64,000 nucleotides of DNA from Pseudomonas sp. Fl4BN1 (GCF_009908285.1 NZ_JAAARM010000030.1:17067-81066), one strand, 5' to 3'; positions 44,767 to 55,545 are shown, counted from the stretch's first letter. The notes: generated by a model from the letters alone, not told the origin. Program-made: numbers and translations.

Positions 44767-44806
44767 AAGCCCGACCCGGAAAAACAATAAGAACACGAGG
44801 CCTTGC

Positions 44807-46762
<1,956 letters not shown>

Positions 46763-46770
46763 CCCCACCC

Positions 46771-47038
46771 CTTGCCGGCGAAGGAGTCATCCAGGCCGGA
46801 GCACCAGCCAAGGGCCTCTTCGCTGGCAAGCCAGCTCCTACACAGCCAAAGCCCCTTCCCCTACCGTAGGAGCCGGCTTGCCGGCGAAGGGGTCATCCAA
46901 GCCGGAGCACCAGCCAGGGACCTCTTCGCTGGCAAGCCAGCTCCTACAAGCCAAAGCCCCTTCTCCTGCCGTAGGAGCCGGCTTGCCGGCGAAGGGGTCT
47001 CCAAGGCCCGGTCCTGTTCGCTGGCCAATCGGCGCCTG
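46771..47038. repeat. Tandem ~106-bp BIME array (three units, last degenerate)
   Basis: CTTGCCGGCGAAGG starts at about 46771, 46876 and 46982; between them run CGCTGGCAAGCCAGCTCCTA and the linker AGCCAAAGCCCCTT. The third unit ends in the degenerate CGCTGGCCAATCGGCGCC. Spacer and linker sequences differ from the array at 40464, so the two arrays amplified independently. Confidence 0.92.
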
Positions 47039-47234
47039 GAGCTGGGTCGATGCTCGCGGATTACCGTTCAGCCCCTCTAGACTGGTCATCTGCCGCAAAA
47101 GCAGGTGAAAATAACCCAGCCGAACCCCCGACAATCCATCCGTTTGAATATGCACCGCATGTCCATGCGACTTTTCGAGTGAGCGAGCCTGACGCCTCGC
47201 CGCGCACGACTGCTCCACCCAGGACACCTTCGAC

Positions 47235-49787
47235 ATGAATGCCCCCCACCCAGGCAGCGAAGCCGCCACCCTGATTGCCCGCCTGGACTGGTGCGCCACA
47301 CCCCTGGGCGCCGCCGATCACTGGCCCCAGAGCCTGCGCACTGCGGTGGATATCGTGATCCATTCGCCGATGCCGATGCTGTTGCTCTGGGGGCCGGAGC
47401 TGACCCAGATCTACAACGACGGTTTCGCCCTGCTGGCGGGCAACAAGCACCCCGGCGCCTTCGGCCAGCCGGCGCACCACATCTGGCCGGAACTCAGGGA
47501 CTTCACCGACCCGATCTACAGCGCGGTGCTCAATGGCCAGGTGCGCACCTTCAGCGAACGACGCTTTATCCTGCAACGCAGCAACGGCAGCGAGTACGAC
47601 CTGTGGCTGGACCTGACCTACAGCCCGATCCGCGATGAACGCGGCGTCGTGGCCGGAATCCTGGTGACGGCCATCGAAACCAACGAGCGTCGGCGCATCG
47701 CTCTGGAGCTCAAGCAGCGCTCCGACGACAGCTTGCGAGCCCAGCACGAAACCGAGGAGCGCCTGCAGTTGGCGCTGGCCGCCACCGACGCAGTCGGCAC
47801 CTGGGACTGGGACATCGGCGAGGACCGCTTTATCGCCGACGCGCACTTCGCCCAGTTGCACAGCGTCGACCCGCAGCAAGCGCGGCAACTGCCCATCAGC
47901 GAGTACCTCAAAGGCGTGCACCCGGAGGATCGCGGCATGGTCGCCCGGGGCATCAAGCACTGCATCACCCACGGCACCGAGTACGCCGAGGAGTACCGCC
48001 TGCAACTGGCCGACGGGCAACTGCGCTGGGTGTTCGCCCGAGGCCGCTGCTACAAGGACCATCACGGCCGGCCGACGCGGTTTCTCGGCGCAGCCCTGGA
48101 CCTCACCGAACGCAAGCAGATGGAACAGGCACTGCGTCAGAGCCAGACCGAGCTGCAACTGATCATCAACGCCATGCCGGTGCTGATCGGCTACGTCGAC
48201 CGCGACGAACGCTTTCGCCTGAACAACAGCGCCTACCTCGACTGGTACGGCCTGACCCCGCAAGAGCTGTACGGCAAGACCATTCGCGAAGTGCTGGGCG
48301 ACGAGATCTACGCCACCCGTGCCGAGAACATCGCTGCCGCCCTGACCGGCAAGCCGTGCAGCTTCGAGGCCAATTCGCCGCACCGCGACGGTCGCCCGCG
48401 CTACGCGCTGATGAAGTACCTGCCACGCTACGGCGGCGATGGCGCAATCAACGGTTTCTACATCTTCGTCATCGATGAAACCGAGCGCAAACAGACCGAG
48501 GAAGCCCTGCGCTACCTCAATGAAACCCTGGAAGAACGGGTCAACCAGCGCACCGAGGCGCTGGCCACCGTCAACCAGCGCCTGCAGAGCGAGATGTTCG
48601 AACGCGAGCGTGCCGAGGAGGCCCTGCGCCACGCGCAGAAGATGGAGGCCGTGGGCCAGCTCACCGGTGGCATAGCCCACGACTTCAACAACATGCTCAC
48701 CGGGATCATCGGCAGCCTGGACCTGATGCAGCGCTACATCGACAACGGTCGCGGCGACGAGATCGGCCGCTTCACCGAGGCCGCCATGTCCTCGGCCAAG
48801 CGCGCCGCGGCGCTGACCCATCGCCTGCTGGCCTTCTCCCGCCGCCAGTCGCTGGACCGCCGGCCCCTGGACCCCAATCAGCTGGTGCAATCGCTGCAGG
48901 AACTGTTCAGCCACACCAAGGGCGAGCACATCCAATTGCGCATGCAACTGGCGGACGGCGTATGGCCGGTGAACACCGATGCCAGCCAACTGGAAAACGC
49001 CCTGCTCAACCTGGTGATCAACGCCCGCGACGCCATGCCCGATGGCGGCCAGCTATTGATCGAGACCGCCAACAGCTACCTCGACGGCAGCGACATCAGC
49101 ACCCTGGAACCGGTCAAGGCCGGCGACTACGTGATGCTCGGCGTCAGTGACAACGGCGCCGGCATGAGCCCGCGGATCCTGGCCAAGGCCTTCGACCCGT
49201 TCTTCACCACCAAGCCCATCGGCCAAGGCACTGGCCTGGGGCTGTCGATGATCTACGGTTTTGCCCAGCAGTCCGGCGGCCACGTGACCATCAGCAGCGA
49301 ACCGGACCAGGGCACCAGCGTGCGCCTGTACCTGCCACGGCTGTACGCCGCTGCGCCGGAACCCCCCGCTGCCGCCAGCGCCAACCAGGCGCCCCAGGCC
49401 ATTGCCGGGGAAACCGTGGTAGTGGTCGAGGACGACCCGGCGGTGCGCATGCTGGTGCTCAATGTGCTGAGCGAGCTGGGCTACCGCGCCTTCGAGGCCG
49501 AGGACGCCCGCAGCGCCCTGCCCTTGCTGGAATCACCGATGCGCGTCGACCTGCTGGTGACCGATGTCGGCCTGCCGGGCATGAACGGCCGGCAGCTGGC
49601 GGAGATCGCCCGCCAGCACCGCCCCGGACTCAAGGTGCTGTTCATGACCGGTTATGCGGAAAAGGCCGCCGAGCGCCAAGGTTTCCTGGAGCCGGGCATG
49701 GACCTGATGGCCAAGCCATTTTCGATTGAAGACCTGGCGCAGAAAATTCGTCAGATGATCGGCCGCGAGCCACCCATTCAGGCATAA
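47235..49787 (+). CDS. Hybrid sensor histidine kinase with PAS domains
   Basis: 850 residues, no membrane segment visible. Three PAS/PAC-like regions: ~25-160 (PMPMLLLWGPELTQIYNDGF), ~175-300 (GTWDWDIGEDRFIADAHFAQ), ~305-430 (VLIGYVDRDERFRLNN). Then a coiled stretch, the H-box GGIAHDFNNMLTGIIG (phospho-His, HWE/HATPase type with HDFNN), N/G boxes (NLVINARDAMPDGG, DNGAGM, GTGLGLSM), and a C-terminal receiver with Asp in LLVTDVGLPGMNG. Cytoplasmic sensing, ligand unknown; no adjacent output regulator gene. Confidence 0.92.
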   Translation: MNAPHPGSEAATLIARLDWCATPLGAADHWPQSLRTAVDIVIHSPMPMLLLWGPELTQIYNDGFALLAGNKHPGAFGQPAHHIWPELRDFTDPIYSAVLNGQVRTFSERRFILQRSNGSEYDLWLDLTYSPIRDERGVVAGILVTAIETNERRRIALELKQRSDDSLRAQHETEERLQLALAATDAVGTWDWDIGEDRFIADAHFAQLHSVDPQQARQLPISEYLKGVHPEDRGMVARGIKHCITHGTEYAEEYRLQLADGQLRWVFARGRCYKDHHGRPTRFLGAALDLTERKQMEQALRQSQTELQLIINAMPVLIGYVDRDERFRLNNSAYLDWYGLTPQELYGKTIREVLGDEIYATRAENIAAALTGKPCSFEANSPHRDGRPRYALMKYLPRYGGDGAINGFYIFVIDETERKQTEEALRYLNETLEERVNQRTEALATVNQRLQSEMFERERAEEALRHAQKMEAVGQLTGGIAHDFNNMLTGIIGSLDLMQRYIDNGRGDEIGRFTEAAMSSAKRAAALTHRLLAFSRRQSLDRRPLDPNQLVQSLQELFSHTKGEHIQLRMQLADGVWPVNTDASQLENALLNLVINARDAMPDGGQLLIETANSYLDGSDISTLEPVKAGDYVMLGVSDNGAGMSPRILAKAFDPFFTTKPIGQGTGLGLSMIYGFAQQSGGHVTISSEPDQGTSVRLYLPRLYAAAPEPPAAASANQAPQAIAGETVVVVEDDPAVRMLVLNVLSELGYRAFEAEDARSALPLLESPMRVDLLVTDVGLPGMNGRQLAEIARQHRPGLKVLFMTGYAEKAAERQGFLEPGMDLMAKPFSIEDLAQKIRQMIGREPPIQA

Positions 49788-49826
49788 TCCGCGGCCGCCG
49801 ATTACCCGCTACCAGGTCACCTGCCC

Positions 49827-50102
49827 ATGAAAGCCCAAGCCCGCCACATCCTGGTGAAAACCGCCGAAGAGGCCGAACAGCTCAAGCAGCGCATCGCCAA
49901 AGGCGAAGCCTTCGACGTGCTGGCGAAGAAATACTCCACCTGCCCGTCCGCCAAGCGCGGCGGCGACCTGGGTGAAGTGCGCCCGGGACAGATGGTCGGC
50001 GCCATCGACCAGGTGATCTTCAAAAAGCCCCTGCGCACCGTGCACGGCCCGATCAAGAGCAAGTTCGGCTACCACTTGGTGCAGGTGTTCTACCGCGACT
50101 GA
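49827..50102 (+). CDS. Parvulin-type peptidyl-prolyl isomerase (second copy)
   Basis: 91 residues, single parvulin domain: ARHILVKTAEEAEQLKQRI, FDVLAKKYSTCPSAKRGGDL, VRPGQMVGAIDQVIF, KFGYHLVQVFYRD. Clearly related to the copy at 34504, but with a different surface and no shared flanks, so an old paralogue rather than a recent duplicate. 39 bases after the sensor kinase. Confidence 0.93.
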   Translation: MKAQARHILVKTAEEAEQLKQRIAKGEAFDVLAKKYSTCPSAKRGGDLGEVRPGQMVGAIDQVIFKKPLRTVHGPIKSKFGYHLVQVFYRD

Positions 50103-50143
50103 GGTCCTCCCGGCAGGCGCTGGTTGGCGAGCGCCGCGCCCCG

Positions 50144-51052
50144 TCACTCTCTGGGAATCAACGCCCCGGGATGCTGGATCACCCGACTCGCCAGTCGATG
50201 CCCGGCCTGGGCCGCCTGCTGCGGATTGCCACCTTGCAAACGACTCGCCAGGTAGGCCGCACTGAACGAGTCCCCCGCGGCCGTGGTGTCCACCACCTGC
50301 TCCACCCGCTGCGCGGGCACCTCGAAGGCACTGCCTGCACCGCGAATCAGGCAGGACTCAGCGCCGCGCTTGAGCACCACTTCCGGTGTACCGCGATAGG
50401 CCGCGAATACAGCATCGGCGTCATCGTAGGCAAACAGTGCCTGCTCGTCCTCCAGGGTCAACAACGCCAGATCCACCTGCGGCAGCACTTCGCGATAAGC
50501 CGCCCGGGCCTGCTCCACCGAAGCCCACAAGCGCGGCCGGTAATTGTTGTCGAAAACGATCAGCGCCTGACGCTGGCGGGCCTCGATCAGCGTCTCCAGC
50601 AACTTCTTGCGCCCCGTTTCCCCCAACACCGCCAGGGTGATGCCGCTGAAATACAGCACGTCGTAGCGCTGCAACGCTTGAAGAATCGGCCCGGCGGCCA
50701 GGGTGGTAAAGCAATCGCGCACCGCCGCTTCATTGCGCCAGTAGAGAAAGCGCCGCTCGCCACGGGCATCCGTCTGGATGCAATACAGCCCCGGCAGGCG
50801 CCCCGGCAAGCGCTGGACCAAATCCAGGCCGATGCCCTCGGCCGCCCAGCTCTGGCACATGGCATCACTGAAACTGTCGTAGCCCAGGGCGGTGACGTAA
50901 TCCACCTGCGCCCGCTCGCCCATTTCCCGCGACAGATACACTGCGGTATTCAGGGTATCGCCGCCAAAGCTCTGCTGCAGACTGCCATCGTGATGCTGTT
51001 GCAACTCGATCATGCATTCGCCGATGCAGGCAATGCGTTTTTTCTGGCTCAT
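50144..51052 (-). CDS. kdgK: PfkB-family sugar kinase, probable 2-keto-3-deoxygluconate kinase
   Basis: 302 residues. N terminus RIACIGECMIELQQHH, FGGDTLNTAVYLSRE and the catalytic Asp motif DTTAAGDSFSAAYLASRL mark the PfkB/KdgK group. KdgK phosphorylates 2-keto-3-deoxygluconate, feeding the Entner-Doudoroff pathway. It is the last gene of a set with a PLP deaminase, an IclR regulator and RidA; a deaminase producing ketodeoxygluconate from D-glucosaminate would make the pair coherent. Confidence 0.85.
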   Translation of the reverse strand: MSQKKRIACIGECMIELQQHHDGSLQQSFGGDTLNTAVYLSREMGERAQVDYVTALGYDSFSDAMCQSWAAEGIGLDLVQRLPGRLPGLYCIQTDARGERRFLYWRNEAAVRDCFTTLAAGPILQALQRYDVLYFSGITLAVLGETGRKKLLETLIEARQRQALIVFDNNYRPRLWASVEQARAAYREVLPQVDLALLTLEDEQALFAYDDADAVFAAYRGTPEVVLKRGAESCLIRGAGSAFEVPAQRVEQVVDTTAAGDSFSAAYLASRLQGGNPQQAAQAGHRLASRVIQHPGALIPRE

Positions 51053-51164
51053 ATCCTTGACCTCTAAACTCGGCGTACCGCGAACCGGGTAGCCGCTGTC
51101 CGGCCAGCGAAAGCGTCGGTGAGATCGCCTTCGCCAGCCAACAGAACACCGCCCGAAGGCTCGA

Positions 51165-52382
51165 CTAGAAGCAGGTTTGCAGGCTCTCGACTACCTGCAA
51201 ATGCTCATCCACCAACAGGCCGGTACGCCACTTGTCGAAGGTCAGGCACGGGTGCGAAGTGCCGAAAGAGATGATGTCGCCGACGCGCAGCTCCACCCCT
51301 GGCGCCACACTCATGAAGGCGTGCTGATCCATCACCGCTGTCACCGTGCAGGCCCTCACGTCATCACCCTGAGTGCCGGTTGCATCGGGCCGGTAGCGGC
51401 GCAGCGGCAGCGGCAGCCCGGCGTCATAGGCGACATCGCGCTTGCCCAGGGCCAGCACCGCAAAACCCGATTCCGGCAGCGACTGCACATGGGCCCAGAC
51501 TTCCACCGCCGGACGTAGGCCTTCCACAAGATCACGGCGTCGATCCAGCACGCAGCACTGGGCTTCTTTATAGATGCCATGGTCATGCGCCACATAACTG
51601 CCCGGGCGCAACACACTGAGGAAGCGGCCCTTGGCGTTATGAGTCTCGAAGGACTCGGCAATCAGGTCATACCAGGCCGAGCCCGAGGCGGTGATGATCG
51701 GCCGCTCGATGGCGAACCCCCCATCGTTGTGCAAGTCCACCGCCAGACGTACCAGGGAAGCAGCGAAGCGACGAATACCGTCGATGGCCTGATCGCCATG
51801 GATCACCCCTTCATAACCCTCGATGCCACACAGCGCCAAGGCTGGCTGCGCCTGGATCGCCTTGGCCAGGGCCAGCACCTCCTGCTCGCTGCGACAGCCG
51901 CAACGACCACCGACCACGCCGTACTCGATCATCACCTTGAGCGTTACCCCGCGCTGAGCGAAAAACGCCCCCAGGTCAGCGACGTTGTCCGGATGATCGA
52001 CCATGCAATAGAAATCGAAATCCGCATCCACCAACAGCTCGGCGATCAACGCCATGTTCGGCGCCCCTACCAGCTGATTGGCCATCAACACCCGCCGCAC
52101 ACCGTGGGCATAGGCGGCGCGCGTCTGCACCGCCGTGGCCAGGGTAATGCCCCAAGCCCCCGCCTCCAGCTGCCGCTGAAACAGCCCTGGCATCATGCTG
52201 GTCTTGCCGTGAGGCGCCAGCTCGGCGCCGCTGTCACTGACGAACTTCTGCATCCAGCGGATGTTGTGTTCCAGGGCCTCACGATGCAGCACCAGGGCTG
52301 GCAGGCTGACGTCTTTAAGCAAGTTCGCACCGTTGTAAGCGGCGCCCTTTTCCACCAGGGGCAGATTCGAAACGCGAGACAT
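51165..52382 (-). CDS. PLP-dependent deaminase, D-serine-deaminase-like; possibly D-glucosaminate dehydratase
   Basis: 405 residues from ATG 52382 (MSRVSNLPLVEKGAAYN). Fold type III (alanine racemase N domain): the PLP Lys is in LAPHGKTSMMPGLFQ, and the C-terminal metal-binding His/Cys pair in FGTSHPCLTFDKW, as in zinc-dependent D-serine dehydratases. Neighbours are kdgK (downstream) and ridA, which clears reactive enamines from PLP dehydratases. P. fluorescens D-glucosaminate dehydratase belongs to this family and yields ketodeoxygluconate plus ammonia, so I infer that substrate; D-serine or D-threonine are alternatives. Confidence 0.75.
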   Translation of the reverse strand: MSRVSNLPLVEKGAAYNGANLLKDVSLPALVLHREALEHNIRWMQKFVSDSGAELAPHGKTSMMPGLFQRQLEAGAWGITLATAVQTRAAYAHGVRRVLMANQLVGAPNMALIAELLVDADFDFYCMVDHPDNVADLGAFFAQRGVTLKVMIEYGVVGGRCGCRSEQEVLALAKAIQAQPALALCGIEGYEGVIHGDQAIDGIRRFAASLVRLAVDLHNDGGFAIERPIITASGSAWYDLIAESFETHNAKGRFLSVLRPGSYVAHDHGIYKEAQCCVLDRRRDLVEGLRPAVEVWAHVQSLPESGFAVLALGKRDVAYDAGLPLPLRRYRPDATGTQGDDVRACTVTAVMDQHAFMSVAPGVELRVGDIISFGTSHPCLTFDKWRTGLLVDEHLQVVESLQTCF

Positions 52383-52431
52383 CTTGGCACTCCTTATCAA
52401 GGCGACTGCGCACAGCCGCGAGGTACAACCC

Positions 52432-53196
52432 TTAGTCGTTGATCCGCCGAGCCAAGCGGCTGGCACTGTCGATCAGCACCCGGCGGTATTTCTGATAATT
52501 GTTCTGCGCATCGACCCGCGGCGCGACGATACACAGGGTACAAATGCACACCCCGCGCTCATCCCGTACCGGGGCGGCGAAGCAATGGGTAAAGGTGTCC
52601 GCCACGCTGTCGAAGGAAAAGAAGCCGTCCTCGGTGGCCTGACGGATTTCCTTCAGAAACGTCTCAAGGGGCAGACGCTGGCCATCGGGCAACACGAAAT
52701 CCCGATCATCGATCAACCGGGCAATCTGCTCATCGCTCAAATGCCCCAGCAACAGCCGCCCGGAAGCGGTCCAGGGGATCGGTGCGTTCTCGCCAATGTC
52801 CGAGGAAATGCGGAAATGCCGCTCGCCCTCCTTCATCAGCGCCACGGTGTATTTGCGCCCATTGAGCAGGCACATCTGCGCGGTTTCGTGGGTCTGGCTG
52901 ACGATTTCCTGCAACGCTTGATCGGCCTCGCGGGTCAGGTCGAAATGGCGCAAATGGGCCTGCCCGAGAAAATACAGCTGGCGGCCCAGGTACACATGCC
53001 CGTCCTTGCCCACCGGTTCCAGAACCCGTCGCTCCAGCAGGGAAGCCACCAGTTCATAGACCGTGGACTTGGGACTGCCAATGCCCTTGGCAATATCATT
53101 GGGCCGCAACGGCTGGCCGATCTCCTTGAGGAAATCGAGAATATCGAACGCCCGATCCAGGCCCTTGGCCCGCCGCTTGATGGTGTCTTCACTCAT
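52432..53196 (-). CDS. IclR-family transcriptional regulator
   Basis: 254 residues. N-terminal winged helix (RAFDILDFLKEIGQPLRPND, IGSPKSTVYELVASLL) and C-terminal GAF-like effector domain ending in RVLIDSASRLARRI. IclR regulators bind short palindromes and small organic acids. It lies between ridA and the deaminase, all on the minus strand; a perfect 14-bp palindrome upstream of ridA (53905) is a good candidate target. Confidence 0.9.
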   Translation of the reverse strand: MSEDTIKRRAKGLDRAFDILDFLKEIGQPLRPNDIAKGIGSPKSTVYELVASLLERRVLEPVGKDGHVYLGRQLYFLGQAHLRHFDLTREADQALQEIVSQTHETAQMCLLNGRKYTVALMKEGERHFRISSDIGENAPIPWTASGRLLLGHLSDEQIARLIDDRDFVLPDGQRLPLETFLKEIRQATEDGFFSFDSVADTFTHCFAAPVRDERGVCICTLCIVAPRVDAQNNYQKYRRVLIDSASRLARRIND

Positions 53197-53241
53197 CTAT
53201 CTGGTCTTCCCGAAAAAGCTGACAACGGCCAACACCCCACC

Positions 53242-53324
53242 TGTAGGAATCGGCTTGCCGGCGAAGAGGCCCTCAAGCCTTGTGCCGCCCTCACGGCCGC
53301 CTTCGCTGGCAAGCCAGCTCCTAC
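53242..53324. repeat. REP pair between iclR-type gene and ridA
   Basis: GTAGGAATCGGCTTGCCGGC and inverted TCGCTGGCAAGCCAGCTCCT, ~40 bases apart. It sits inside the minus-strand gene set, so it may modulate read-through from ridA to the regulator. Confidence 0.9.
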
Positions 53325-53360
53325 ACAAAACAGCCGGGACAAGTCCGGCAGGTCGCCCCA

Positions 53361-53750
53361 TCAAGGCTTCTTCTTGTAGGCCACACAATCGATCTCGACC
53401 TTGCAGTCCACCATCATGCTGGCCTGCACACAGGCCCGGGCCGGCGCGTGTTCGGGCTTGAAATACTCGCCGAACACCTTGTTGAAACTCCAGAAATCCC
53501 GCGGGTCTTCCAGCCACACGCCGACCCGCACCACATCCTCCAGGCCGTAGCCGGCCTCTTCGAGAATGGCCAGTAGATTGCGCATCGTCTGGTGCGTCTG
53601 CTCCACGATGCCGCCGTGAATGATCTCGCCATCCAGCGCCGGAACCTGGCCGGACACATGCAGCCAGCCATCGGCCTCGACGGCGCGGGCGAAAGGACGC
53701 GGCTGGCCACCGCCTGCGGTGCTGCCGGCGCCGTAACGGGTGATGCTCAT
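53361..53750 (-). CDS. RidA/YjgF-family enamine/imine deaminase
   Basis: 129 residues from ATG 53750 (MSITRYGAGS; CCAGGAGAA upstream). Signature features: GWLHVSGQVPALDGEI, QTHQTMRNLLAILEEAG and the conserved Arg in PARACVQASMM. RidA proteins hydrolyse 2-aminoacrylate-like intermediates released by PLP dehydratases, fitting the deaminase two genes downstream. First gene after the operator at 53905. Confidence 0.9.
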   Translation of the reverse strand: MSITRYGAGSTAGGGQPRPFARAVEADGWLHVSGQVPALDGEIIHGGIVEQTHQTMRNLLAILEEAGYGLEDVVRVGVWLEDPRDFWSFNKVFGEYFKPEHAPARACVQASMMVDCKVEIDCVAYKKKP

Positions 53751-53904
53751 GAGAGGTTCTCCTGGTTGAAGGTTGGCCATCTAGGGGCCATGCGCGAGAG
53801 CGCTATCCAGCTCGCCATCCGCTTCTGAGCGGTACCGCCGCAGAAACCAACAATGGTCTGGAAAACACGCAGGCTTTAAACAAAGAAACTCCGCCCTCAA
53901 AAAA

Positions 53905-53938
53905 TCCGCTATAGCGGAATTAAGTGTTAAATAGCGGA
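53905..53938. promoter_or_regulatory. Palindromic operator of the ridA-kdgK gene set
   Basis: TCCGCTATAGCGGA is a perfect 14-bp palindrome (53905-53918), followed 12 bases later by the half site ATAGCGGA (53931-53938). It is about 155 bases upstream of ridA. Size and AT-centre fit IclR-type operators; link to the local IclR gene is inference. Confidence 0.68.
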
Positions 53939-54177
53939 AACCGTACAAGAGTGTGCCATGGAGAACAAAGGAGATAACAGAGGGGATGGCAAACTTTCCG
54001 GAAACAAGGAATGAGCAAGTATTAGAAAAAGTCGTCGCCCCATGTCAGGCATTTCAGTATTTGCGGAAAGCACGCTCAATTGGCTGATGACTATGCTCAA
54101 CACCTCCAACATTCCGTTGCGTCGCGGCAATCTGCGAGCGGATTTGGCCGTCCGAATCTCCATGAGCAAACCTGAAT

Positions 54178-54470
54178 TCTCCTTCATGGAGCGTCACTGC
54201 TATCGATCTTCAACCCTTCACGTCCTTCACCAGCGACCACCCCGTCGCCTTTATCAACCCTCAAGCCCCCTTGCTTGATCTGTTGAGCTACGCCGCCTGC
54301 GCATCCGCGCTGCCCGGGACATGCTGGACAGCGTCTGCAACATGACCAGCCGCAACGCCGACCACCTCGACCTGAAGCGTTTCTCCAGCGTGGCGACCCT
54401 GTTGTTGCAGGACGGCTGCGATGTATTGCAGGTAGCGGAACAACAAGCACTGCAACTGCCGGCGCAGTAA
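54178..54470 (+). pseudogene. Broken small Pseudomonas protein (DUF3077-like), frameshifted
   Basis: One frame reads TSFTSDHPVAFINPQAPLLD then LLSYAA near 54285; from about 54290 a different frame continues RIRAARDMLDSVCNMTSRNA, DHLDLKRFSSVATLLLQDGC, DVLQVAEQQALQLPAQ and stops at 54470. Together they resemble a short alpha-helical protein of the kind repeated in Pseudomonas genomes. No usable start codon precedes it. Family name is a guess from size and helix pattern. Confidence 0.4.
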
Positions 54471-54566
54471 CCCCAAGACACAGCCATGGTTCTGCTTGGC
54501 TTTTCTTTGCCTTGGCTTTTGATCTTCCTGCCCCCTTAACCACGATGGCCGAACGCAGGTATTGAG

Positions 54567-54638
54567 CCGTGGGTAACCCGGCAGGGATGCCGGGTTAGCC
54601 GCCCCAGGCCATGGATGGCCTGGGGCGGCGGCCCACGG
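54567..54638. repeat. Intergenic element folding as a three-way junction
   Basis: Outer stem CCGTGGG (54567-54573) / CCCACGG (54632-54638); directly inside, a 10-bp hairpin TAACCCGGCA-GGGA-TGCCGGGTTA (54574-54597); directly after it, a 15-bp perfect hairpin of GCCGCCCCAGGCCAT and its complement (54598-54629). Only two bases are unpaired at the junction. Open frames across it are spurious. Confidence 0.8.
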
Positions 54639-54707
54639 ATCAATGCCGGAGTGAGGAAATGCCGAGCCTAGGCGAGGCACCGAGTGGAGGGGCAGAAGCC
54701 TTTGGTT

Positions 54708-54725
54708 ACTTTGGGGCCCCAAAGT
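54708..54725. repeat. Perfect 18-bp palindrome
   Basis: ACTTTGGGGCCCCAAAGT, about 70 bases after the three-way junction element, in the same gene-free stretch. With the surrounding text it belongs to a block that I recognise as recurring between genes in Pseudomonas genomes and often mis-annotated as hypothetical ORFs. Confidence 0.75.
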
Positions 54726-54842
54726 GACTCGCTGTAAGAGCGAAACCATAAGTGGCCACACCCGCAGCAACGGATATGTACACCCAGTAAATCGAGGACT
54801 CTGGTTTTACGCCCGCTGCGCGCCGGAACGCCGACCGTTCGA

Positions 54843-54975
54843 CCGGGAGCAAGCTCCCTCGCCACAGAGGTTGTGGTCATGGCAGACGACTGGATGACAC
54901 CGCAGCACCCAATACCTACCGCCAAATCCACCGGCGCCCTCAATACCGCCTTCGCTGGCAAGCCAGCTCCTACAT
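54843..54975. repeat. REP-like sequences, two types
   Basis: GGGAGCAAGCTCCCTCGCCA near 54845 and a single standard REP TCGCTGGCAAGCCAGCTCCT at 54952. They are different REP families and do not form an inverted pair. Confidence 0.7.
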
Positions 54976-54999
54976 AAAAAGCCTGGCGCCCACAAGGCA

Positions 55000-55545
55000 T
55001 CAATCAACATCAGCAACGCACAACACCCACCAAAGATTCCGAGCCCCCTGGCAGGCAACATAGGCAGAAGAAATCGTCGAATCCCTGGTTAACTCACACC
55101 AATCGGGGCTATCGAACCGGTACACCACAAGCTCGGAAAACGGCGCCGGAAACACAGCATCCAGAGCGTCGAACACCACCTTCCGGGCATTGACCAGGGA
55201 CAATCCACGGGTGGACTGGTGACAGCCGCCCCGAAGCACCACCGCCAGCAACGAGCCCTCGAACTCATATCGATTCAGTATGGAAAAGGGCCCGAACTCA
55301 CGCTCAACCTGCCCAATAGCCGTCGACCTGGCGAGGTTGCTGAAACGCTCCAGAAACTCGGTCAGTCGCAGCCTCTCATCCCACGCCTTGATTGAGGGGG
55401 CTGGCTTGAAGAAGCTGGACACCAGCTCGCCACATTCAGCAAGCACGGCAAGTAGTTCGACAAGGGGTTGCTTGTCGACGAAGCACTGGCTGGCACCTGT
55501 AAATGGCGCTACAGCATCGTGCTTCAGACTTTCATCTTGATTCAT
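55000..55545 (-). CDS. Unknown protein
   Basis: 181 residues from ATG 55545 (MNQDESLKHDAVAPFTGASQ). No signal peptide or membrane segment. Mixed alpha/beta composition with hydrophobic strands in GPFSILNRYEFEGSLLAVVL and ARNLWWVLCVADVD at the end, looks like a small soluble domain. I recognise no family. It is followed upstream by a small membrane-protein ORF on the same strand; size and pairing would fit an immunity protein, but no effector gene is present. Confidence 0.6.
   Translation of the reverse strand: MNQDESLKHDAVAPFTGASQCFVDKQPLVELLAVLAECGELVSSFFKPAPSIKAWDERLRLTEFLERFSNLARSTAIGQVEREFGPFSILNRYEFEGSLLAVVLRGGCHQSTRGLSLVNARKVVFDALDAVFPAPFSELVVYRFDSPDWCELTRDSTISSAYVACQGARNLWWVLCVADVD

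Noticed and set aside
46771..47038. CRISPR-like array
   Set aside because: As above, BIME tandem units with similar spacers.
47061..48989. Long open frame antisense to the sensor kinase
   Set aside because: Shadow of the kinase gene; protein composition is implausible.
54288..55003. Two overlapping minus-strand ORFs with apparent hypothetical proteins
   Set aside because: They cross the three-way-junction and palindrome block, a recurrent non-coding element; composition is not protein-like.
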